Source of the DNA: Nitratireductor aquibiodomus NL21 = JCM 21793
GTDB lineage: Bacteria; Pseudomonadota; Alphaproteobacteria; Rhizobiales; Rhizobiaceae
Direction of reading: 5' to 3'
NCBI RefSeq assembly: GCF_000615975.1
Contig: NZ_BAMP01000015.1
Span: 1 to 64,000 of the forward strand
Length of the DNA stretch: 64,000 bases
The notes beneath the pieces were generated by a model. That model had not been told where the DNA came from and ran no database searches. It saw nothing but the letters and a program-made list of their open reading frames with translations. Below are positions 58,376-64,000 of this stretch, piece by piece. Position 1 is the first letter of the stretch. Each line of letters begins with the position of its first letter. A program made the position numbers and the translations under genes.

Positions 58376-59575
58376 TCAGCCTTTGCGGAACGGTGTATGG
58401 GCCTCCAGCATGCGGCTGATTTCCGCCACGTCCCGGCGTTCCATTTCCAGATATTGCGCCACCGCGCGCCGCAGGCCCGGGTGGGGAATATAATGGGCCG
58501 ACCGGGTGGTGACGGGCTCATAGCCGCGCGCGAGCTTGTGTTCGCCCTGTGCGCCGGCCTCCACACGCGTCAGTCCGCGGGCAATGGCAAACTCGATTGC
58601 CTGATGGTAGCAGACCTCGAAATGCAGGAAGGGGTGATGTTCGACGCAGCCCCAGTTCCGGCCAAACAACGTGTCTGAGCCAATGAAGTTGATCGCGCCG
58701 GCAATGTAGCGGCCATTCCTGCGGGCCATGACGAGCAGGATGTCGTCGGCCATCCGCTCGCCGATAAGGGAAAAGAACCGGCGGTTGAGATAGGGGCGCC
58801 CCCATTTGCGGCTTCCAGTATCGGCGTAAAAGCTGAAGAAGTCGTCCCAGACGGATTCTGTCAGATCCGGTCCCGTCAGCCAGTCGATTTCGATACCGTT
58901 TTCGAGCGCGGTACGACGCTCTTTTTTCAGCGCCTTGCGCTTGCGTGAAGCGAGTGTGGCAAGAAAGTCGTCGTAGTGACCATAGTCACGATTGAAAAAG
59001 TGAAACTGCTGATCGGTGCGCATCAGAAACCCCGCGCGGTCCAGCGCGGCGATGTCGTCGTCTGTCGCGAAGGTGACATGCGCCGACGAAACGCCCAGCC
59101 GGTCCGTCAGGGTCTTGATTCCTTCCGCCAGTGCCTCGCGCACGGCGCGGGATGATGCTCCCTCGCGCACAAGGAGGCGCGGACCGCTCGCAGGCGTGAA
59201 GGGTATCGACACCTGCAGTTTTGGGTAATAGCGCCCGCCGGCACGCTCGAAGGCATCCGCCCAGCCATGATCGAAGACATATTCGCCCTGGCTGTGAGAT
59301 TTGAGATAGCACGGCACCGCCCCCAGAAGCGTGCCGTCTGCCGCGCGCAGAAACAGATGCTGCCCAAGCCATCCGCTTTCGCGCACCGCGCATCCACTGT
59401 CTGCCAGACTCGACAGAAACGCGTATGAAACGAATGGGTTGTAGGGTGAACCCGTTCCGTTCCGACGCGCCCCGGAAAGAGCTGCCCAGTCAGCCTCTGG
59501 CATATCGGCGAGTGACGGTGAAACCGTCAGTGTCACGTCGCCCGACATTGGCGTGTTGGTTTCTGTTGCAGTCAT
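58376..59575 (-). CDS. FemAB/GNAT-like N-acetyltransferase (peptidoglycan biosynthesis-type)
   Basis: 399-aa protein of the DUF482 family, a double GNAT fold related to FemAB. Motifs: GTGSPYNPFVSYAFLSSLAD, HSQGEYVFDHGWADAFERAG, YYPKLQVSIPFTPASGPRLL, LASRKRKALKKERR and a C-terminal FEVCYHQAIEFAIARGLTRV with EAGAQGEHKLARGYEP. The donor and acceptor are unknown. It ends 6 bases from the convergent SMR gene. Confidence 0.88.
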   Translation of the reverse strand: MTATETNTPMSGDVTLTVSPSLADMPEADWAALSGARRNGTGSPYNPFVSYAFLSSLADSGCAVRESGWLGQHLFLRAADGTLLGAVPCYLKSHSQGEYVFDHGWADAFERAGGRYYPKLQVSIPFTPASGPRLLVREGASSRAVREALAEGIKTLTDRLGVSSAHVTFATDDDIAALDRAGFLMRTDQQFHFFNRDYGHYDDFLATLASRKRKALKKERRTALENGIEIDWLTGPDLTESVWDDFFSFYADTGSRKWGRPYLNRRFFSLIGERMADDILLVMARRNGRYIAGAINFIGSDTLFGRNWGCVEHHPFLHFEVCYHQAIEFAIARGLTRVEAGAQGEHKLARGYEPVTTRSAHYIPHPGLRRAVAQYLEMERRDVAEISRMLEAHTPFRKG

Positions 59576-59634
59576 ATAGCTTAACTAAGCGTCCGCCGGG
59601 TGCGGCTTCAAGAGGTTGCGAACGCTTGGCGCAG

Positions 59635-60345
59635 TCAGGGTGTGAAACCTTCGAACGTCATCTGGTCGGCATAAGCGAAGGTGCGTTTGACGGCCTCGCG
59701 GTCCCGCACCGTCCATGTGATGACAGGCATGAAGAGGCGTTCACGCACGAATGCGACAAACGGGTTCGGTAGCTCTTTGACCGCGTAGGAGACGAAAGAG
59801 ATGTCATGCGCCAGCATGGAAAAATGCGCTTCCATGGCCTCCGGTGCAGTGCCTTCGGCCGTCAGGCCGCACGGTAGTCCGGGTGCCAGTCGGGAAAACT
59901 GGCGCACCAGTCGATGCTCGAACGACATGAGTGCCATGGGGCCCGAATACCCCTCAAGCGTCTCAGCGACACGGGCAACGAGCGCGTCGTCATGACCCTC
60001 GGAGCCCTTGAGTTCGATCACCAGCGGCACGCGGCCGGCCACCAGGTCCAGCATTTCACGAAGGGTCGGCACACGAGCGGCGGTATCGCCGACCCTCAGC
60101 GCGTTCATTTCCGCCGCCGTCTTTCCGGCAATCGTCCCGTCCTGACCCGTCAGGCGGCGCAGTGCATGATCGTGAAAGACCATGGGCACCCCGTCGGATG
60201 ACAGATGCACATCGCATTCGATGGAATAGCCGGCATCGGCCGCCGCCTCGAAAGCCGGGAGCGTGTTCTCCCAGCGCGTGTTGTTCATGTCGTGAAGACC
60301 GCGATGCGCGATGGGCCGTGCCGCCAGCCAGTCGAGATCGGGCAT
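59635..60345 (-). CDS. Glycerophosphodiester phosphodiesterase
   Basis: 236-aa TIM-barrel enzyme hydrolysing glycerophosphodiesters from phospholipid turnover. Catalytic residues: AHRGLHD with the general-acid His, ENTLPAFEAAADAGYSIECD, a second His in FHDHALRRLTG, and IELKGSEGHDD. The start is ATG 60345; it overlaps the RidA stop by one base. The upstream open frame to 60606 lies over ridA. Confidence 0.92.
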   Translation of the reverse strand: MPDLDWLAARPIAHRGLHDMNNTRWENTLPAFEAAADAGYSIECDVHLSSDGVPMVFHDHALRRLTGQDGTIAGKTAAEMNALRVGDTAARVPTLREMLDLVAGRVPLVIELKGSEGHDDALVARVAETLEGYSGPMALMSFEHRLVRQFSRLAPGLPCGLTAEGTAPEAMEAHFSMLAHDISFVSYAVKELPNPFVAFVRERLFMPVITWTVRDREAVKRTFAYADQMTFEGFTP

Positions 60346-60812
60346 TACGCGGCAACCTCGATGATGGCATCGATCTCGACGGGCGCGTTCATTGGCAGTG
60401 ATGCCATGCCGACGGCTGCGCGTGCATGGCGTCCGCGGTCCCCAAGCGCCGCCACGAGGAAATCCGAAGCGCCGTTGGCTACCAGATGCTGGTCGGTGAA
60501 GTCCGGCGTCGAGGCGACATAGACGGAGATGCGCACCACACGCTTGATCCGTTCCAGGTCGCCAAGCGCGGCACGCGCCTGTGCCAGCACATTGACCGTG
60601 CACCATTTGGCGGCGAGCTTGCCCGCTTCGGTTCCCAGTTCACGCCCCAGAAGGCCCATGGCCATCAGCTTGCCATCCTTGATGGGCAGTTGCCCCGAGG
60701 TCATCAGCAGAGAACCGGTCTGGACATAAGGCACATAGTTTGCAACCGGCGCTGCCGCTTCGGGCAATTCGACACCCAGTTCCAGCAGTCTTTTCTCGAT
60801 TTTAAGTGCCAT
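60345..60812 (-). CDS. RidA family protein
   Basis: 155-aa member of the YjgF/YER057c/UK114 family, which hydrolyses reactive enamine/imine intermediates. Features: ANYVPYVQTGSLLMTSGQLP, NVLAQARAALGDLERIKRVV, YVASTPDFTDQHLVANGASD and the C-terminal AAVGMASLPMNAPVEIDAII. The Arg that binds carboxylate in classical RidA (R-x-A-V) appears as RAAVG. This longer subgroup (about 155 aa) may differ in activity. Coupled to the GDPD gene. Confidence 0.92.
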   Translation of the reverse strand: MALKIEKRLLELGVELPEAAAPVANYVPYVQTGSLLMTSGQLPIKDGKLMAMGLLGRELGTEAGKLAAKWCTVNVLAQARAALGDLERIKRVVRISVYVASTPDFTDQHLVANGASDFLVAALGDRGRHARAAVGMASLPMNAPVEIDAIIEVAA

Positions 60813-61044
60813 ATTGCTCTCCCGGCATTTTATAAGATTCTGGATGCGGCAACTCCGCCGCGCAGGCGGAACTAAACGTCAGTTGCAACACTTTCGCAAT
60901 CGAATCTGCGCTCAAGGGGGAATGTGCCGCAGTGGCAGAGGTTGCATATTTGCCTCGCTTCCGCCACGACTCTCGTTCAAACGGGAACCATCCAGACGGT
61001 CACGACACGCTGCGACCGTAATAGCCGAATTCCGGAGGTCGTTC

Positions 61045-61878
61045 ATGCGCTCATTGCGCCTATTTGCTTTGGCCCTGCTCTGCGTTCCGGTTGCGGGGCC
61101 GGGTGTTGCCCTGGCCGCACCAAAACTGCTGCCACATCGGGCCGTCTACGACCTTTCTCTGGAACAGGCGAGCGACCGTTCCGGCATCAACGGCATTACC
61201 GGGCGCATGGTCTACGAGTTTGCAGGCTCCTCCTGTGAGGGGTACACGACCACCTTCCGCTTCGTCATGCGGCTTGAAACGGACGAGGCATCGCGGCTTT
61301 CCGATCAGCAGACATCCACCTATGAGGACGGTAACGGGAAAGTCTTCCAGTTCGTCAACAAGATGTATCTCGACAACGCGCTCGACCGGGAAGTGAAGGG
61401 TGTTGCCCGCCTCGGCGACGGCGAAACACTTGTGGAACTTTCAAAACCCGAACCTCGCAGCGAGACGCTTGAGAAGACGCAGTTCCCGGTTCAGCACATG
61501 AAAGAGGTGCTGGCAAAGGCCGAATCCGGCGGCGGATTTTACCAGACCACGCTTTATGACAGCTCCGAGGATGCTGACCGCGTCATGATCACGTCCGTGA
61601 CCATCGGAGGGCCAAAACCGATCGGAGAGGACGAAGCGGAACGTTCGGCCGCGGCGCCGCTCGCGAACCAGTCTTACTGGCCGGTGAGCATTGCCTATTT
61701 CGATCCCACGCAGGAGCGCGGCGAGGCTTTGCCGGATTACGAGATCAGCTTTCTGTTGCATGAAAGCGGCGTCACGCGCAGCCTCGACATGAACTATGGC
61801 GAGTTCTCGATTCGCGGCCAGCTTGTCGATCTGACCATGTTCGATGAGACGAAAGAGGCGCGCAATTGCGCTGATTAG
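61045..61878 (+). CDS. eipB: Cell envelope integrity protein, EipB family (DUF1849)
   Basis: 277-aa periplasmic protein with a signal peptide (LRLFALALLCVPVAGPGVAL, cut near ALA). Homology covers LLPHRAVYDLSLEQASDRSG, TGRMVYEFAGSSCEGYTTTF, SDQQTSTYEDGNGKVFQFVN and a C-terminal RNCAD. The two Cys, C64 and C275, match the conserved disulfide of Brucella EipB, which is needed for envelope stability. The start ATG 61045 has GGAGG 7 bases upstream; a longer frame to 60814 is not used. Confidence 0.92.
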   Translation: MRSLRLFALALLCVPVAGPGVALAAPKLLPHRAVYDLSLEQASDRSGINGITGRMVYEFAGSSCEGYTTTFRFVMRLETDEASRLSDQQTSTYEDGNGKVFQFVNKMYLDNALDREVKGVARLGDGETLVELSKPEPRSETLEKTQFPVQHMKEVLAKAESGGGFYQTTLYDSSEDADRVMITSVTIGGPKPIGEDEAERSAAAPLANQSYWPVSIAYFDPTQERGEALPDYEISFLLHESGVTRSLDMNYGEFSIRGQLVDLTMFDETKEARNCAD

Positions 61879-61899
61879 GCCCTTTCGCCGGCCAAACGC

Positions 61900-61928
61900 T
61901 TGCATTCTGCGCCATAAGCTTCTATATG
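61900..61928 (+). promoter_or_regulatory. Candidate housekeeping promoter of rpsB
   Basis: TTGCAT (61900-61905), a 17-base spacer and TATATG (61923-61928) lie 112 bases before rpsB. The long leader could host S2 autoregulation, but I see no specific motif. Confidence 0.5.
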
Positions 61929-62040
61929 CGCGCGCATTCCACACACGGATCTTGGTTCCGGTCGGGAGACATCCGGCCAGCGCCTCCGGTGGCGGTTTCC
62001 GCCTGACAGTCCGTGGAGGTTCAACCGGAAAGGATAACGA

Positions 62041-62835
62041 ATGGCACTGCCCGATATCAGCATGCGCCAGCTTCTGGAAGCTGGTGTTCACTTTGGTCAC
62101 CAGACCCACCGCTGGAACCCGAAGATGTCCAACTACATCTTTGGCGCCCGCAACAATGTTCACATCATCGACCTGAGCCAGACCGTGCCGCTGATGCACC
62201 AGGCGCTGAAGGCTGTCTCCGACACCGTCGCCAAGGGCGGCCGCATCCTGTTCGTCGGCACCAAGCGTCAGGCATCCGAGATCGTTGCCGATTCTGCCAA
62301 GCGTTCGGCACAGTATTATGTGAACGCCCGCTGGCTTGGCGGCATGCTGACCAACTGGAAGACGATTTCCAACTCGATCCAGCGTCTGCGCAAGCTCGAC
62401 GAACTGCTCGCTGCCGATGCCCAGGGCTTCACCAAGAAGGAGCGGCTGAACCTTGAGCGCGAGCGCGAGAAGCTCGACCGTGCCCTCGGTGGTATCCGCG
62501 ACATGGGCTCCACGCCGGACCTGATGTTCGTGATCGACACCAACAAGGAAGCGATTGCCGTTCAGGAGGCCAAGCGCCTCGGCATTCCGGTTGTCGCCAT
62601 TGTCGATTCGAACTGCGATCCGGACGTTGTCGACTACCCGATCCCGGGCAACGACGATGCCGCACGTGCGCTCGCTCTTTACTGCGATCTCGTTGCCAAG
62701 GCGGCAATCGACGGCATTGAGCGCCAGCAGGGTGCTCTCGGCCTCGATATCGGCGAAGCAGTCGAGGCTCCGGCAGAACCGACCCTCGACGATGAGGCCG
62801 CAGCGCCGGCAGCGGAAGAAAACAAGGACGCCTGA
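62041..62835 (+). CDS. rpsB: 30S ribosomal protein S2
   Basis: 264-aa protein of the small subunit. Conserved sequence: [80 protein letters not shown] and [20 protein letters not shown]. The acidic C-terminal tail ([20 protein letters not shown]) is usual in alphaproteobacteria. The ATG has AAAGGA-like bases upstream. First gene of rpsB-tsf-pyrH. Confidence 0.98.
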   Translation: MALPDISMRQLLEAGVHFGHQTHRWNPKMSNYIFGARNNVHIIDLSQTVPLMHQALKAVSDTVAKGGRILFVGTKRQASEIVADSAKRSAQYYVNARWLGGMLTNWKTISNSIQRLRKLDELLAADAQGFTKKERLNLEREREKLDRALGGIRDMGSTPDLMFVIDTNKEAIAVQEAKRLGIPVVAIVDSNCDPDVVDYPIPGNDDAARALALYCDLVAKAAIDGIERQQGALGLDIGEAVEAPAEPTLDDEAAAPAAEENKDA

Positions 62836-62874
62836 TAAGCGCCGTACCGAAAATGTGGGGCTGAGGCTCCGCGG

Positions 62875-62912
62875 CGGCCGCGCGGCAGACAGGAAGCTAC
62901 GCGGCCGTTTTT
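62875..62912 (+). terminator. Rho-independent terminator or attenuator between rpsB and tsf
   Basis: Stem CGGCCGCG (62875-62882) with CGCGGCCG (62900-62907), loop of 17 bases, followed by TTTTTGTT. It may set the rpsB:tsf ratio. Confidence 0.7.
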
Positions 62913-62938
62913 GTTAGAAGATTTATGAAGAGGCGACG

Positions 62939-63861
62939 ATGAGCATTACAGCAGCAATGGTCAAGGAACTGCGCGAGAAGAGCGGCGCAGGCATGATGGA
63001 CTGCAAGACGGCCCTGACCGAGAACAATGGCGACATGGAAGCAGCCATGGACTGGCTGCGCAAGAAGGGCATCGCCAAGGCCGACAAGAAGGCCGGCCGC
63101 ACGGCTGCCGAAGGCCTGATCGGCGTTGCATCCGACGCTAACAGCGCCGTTGTCGTCGAGGTCAATTCCGAGACCGACTTCGTTGCCCGCAATGACGCGT
63201 TCCAGGCACTGGTCAGCAACATTGCGACCGTTGCACTCGGCACCGACGGTTCCATCGACGCTGTCTCGTCGGCGACTATCCCGCGACGGGCAAATCCGTC
63301 GCCGACACGGTGAAGGACGCCATCGGCACGATCGGTGAAAACATGACGCTGCGCCGCTCGGCGAAGCTGTCCGTGGAGAACGGCGCCGTCGCAAGCTACG
63401 TCCACAATACCGTGACTGACGGTCTTGGCAAGCTTGGCGTGCTGGTGGCGATTGAGACGACCGGCAATGCCGATGCTGCCCGCGCCTTCGGCCGTCAGGT
63501 TGCCATGCATGTTGCCGCGACCAACCCGCTGGCTCTGACCGAGGCTGATGTCGACCCGGCAGCCGTTGCCCGTGAGAAGGAGATTTTCTCCGACCAGGCG
63601 CGCCAGTCGGGCAAGCCGGAAAACATCATCGAGAAGATGGTTGAAGGCCGTCTGCGCAAATTCTTCGAGGAGGTTGTCCTCCTGAAGCAGGCATTCGTGA
63701 TGAACCCGGATCTGACTGTCGAGAAGGCGCTGGCCGAAGCCGAAAAGGAAATCGGCGCCCCGGCAAAGATCGTCGGCTTTGTCCGCTTCGCACTCGGCGA
63801 GGGTGTTGAGCGCGAAGAGACCGACTTCGCGGCTGAAGTGGCTGCTGCTGCAAAGTCGTAA
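62939..63861 (+). CDS. tsf: Elongation factor Ts, frameshifted
   Basis: Nucleotide-exchange factor for EF-Tu. The N-terminal motifs [20 protein letters not shown] and [20 protein letters not shown] are complete, with [20 protein letters not shown] and TDFVARND. At 63275-63277 one base seems missing: SAT is followed in another frame by [20 protein letters not shown] and the rest of the protein. Repaired length is about 307 aa, normal for Rhizobiales. Because tsf is essential, an intact gene in the organism is very likely. Confidence 0.96.
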
Positions 63862-63887
63862 GACGGGCGAATAACTGTTTGAAGACA

Positions 63888-63917
63888 AAGGGCGCCGCGT
63901 GACAACGCGGCGCCCTT
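63888..63917 (+). terminator. Hairpin between tsf and pyrH
   Basis: Perfect 13-bp stem AAGGGCGCCGCGT (63888-63900) with ACGCGGCGCCCTT (63905-63917) and loop GACA. No T run follows, so it may act as an attenuator or Rho-assisted end. Confidence 0.7.
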
Positions 63918-63952
63918 CGTGTAACGCAGGGTCAAATTTGGAGACTTTGAAG

Positions 63953-64000
63953 ATGACCGAGAAACGCTATCGGCGTGTTGTCCTGAAGGCATCCGGCGAA
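63953..64000 (+). CDS. pyrH: UMP kinase, 5' end only
   Basis: The last 48 bases encode MTEKRYRRVVLKASGE, the conserved start of bacterial UMP kinase including the VLKxSGE nucleotide-binding motif. Position after tsf is the standard order. The gene continues beyond the window. Confidence 0.85.
   Translation, partial: MTEKRYRRVVLKASGE

Noticed and set aside
1-64000. CRISPR arrays, tRNA or rRNA genes, prophage
   Set aside because: No regularly spaced direct repeats, cloverleaf-like sequences or phage structural genes were recognised; an automated tRNA scan would settle the small-RNA part.

Overview
The window is about 64 kb of GC-rich chromosomal DNA from an alphaproteobacterium, most likely a Hyphomicrobiales (Rhizobiales) member close to the Phyllobacteriaceae. 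This rests on gene content and order: rnr-topA-dprA-plsY-pyrC-pyrB, D-Ala-D-Ala carboxypeptidase next to clpS-clpA, rpsB-tsf-pyrH, an EipB-type envelope protein, DUF1489 and DUF6105 proteins, an ExbB with a long N-terminal extension, and short intergenic repeats of kinds common in rhizobial genomes. The genus cannot be fixed from sequence alone. I recognised no rRNA, tRNA, CRISPR array, prophage or intact insertion sequence.

Layout. 1-2.7 kb: 3' part of an OFA-type MFS transporter, a strong terminator and a ferredoxin-reductase-like flavoprotein. 2.9-10.7 kb: a catabolic cassette with an M20 carbamoyl-amino-acid/allantoate-type amidohydrolase divergent from a peptide-class ABC importer (binding protein, permease, fused permease-ATPase, ATPase) and a GntR/FCD regulator; a perfect 16-bp palindrome lies between the divergent genes. 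11.2-17.2 kb: a ChrR/RpoE singlet-oxygen-type stress locus (DUF2177, anti-sigma, ECF sigma) divergent from a flavoprotein-DUF1365-CFA-like methyltransferase operon, followed by a convergent SDR gene; three promoters match TGATCC-N18-TA. 17.5-25.9 kb: a haem/iron uptake locus reading leftwards (FecI-type sigma, FecR, TonB-dependent receptor with signalling domain, haem oxygenase, DUF454, ExbB-ExbD-TonB). 26.3-42.1 kb: housekeeping genes (dusA, TauE/SafE exporter, Nudix, DUF983, rnr, topA, dprA, plsY, pyrC-like, pyrB, acyl-CoA dehydrogenase, AEC transporter). 42.1-44.2 kb: two 269-bp MITE-like elements in inverted orientation flank a small membrane-protein pair and ruvX. 44.3-64 kb: UPF0173 hydrolase, gatC-gatA, ydcF-like, sdaA, DUF1489, VWA and J-domain proteins, dacA-like, clpS-clpA, azlC-azlD, HIT, SMR pump, FemAB-like, GDPD-RidA, eipB, rpsB, tsf and the first codons of pyrH.

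A striking property is that fourteen genes are interrupted by single-base frameshifts, including the normally essential tsf and gatA. Nearly all look like loss of one base, often from a short G or C run. In every case the downstream frame continues the same protein. I therefore annotate each as one gene and suspect uncorrected sequencing indels rather than pseudogenes.

The most interesting biology is the RpoE/ChrR regulon. The ChrR homologue lacks one of the four zinc ligands of its anti-sigma domain. The CFA-synthase-like enzyme lacks two bicarbonate-site residues of true cyclopropane synthases, which fits a different lipid methylation such as the one leading to furan fatty acids. Both are inferences from motif comparison.
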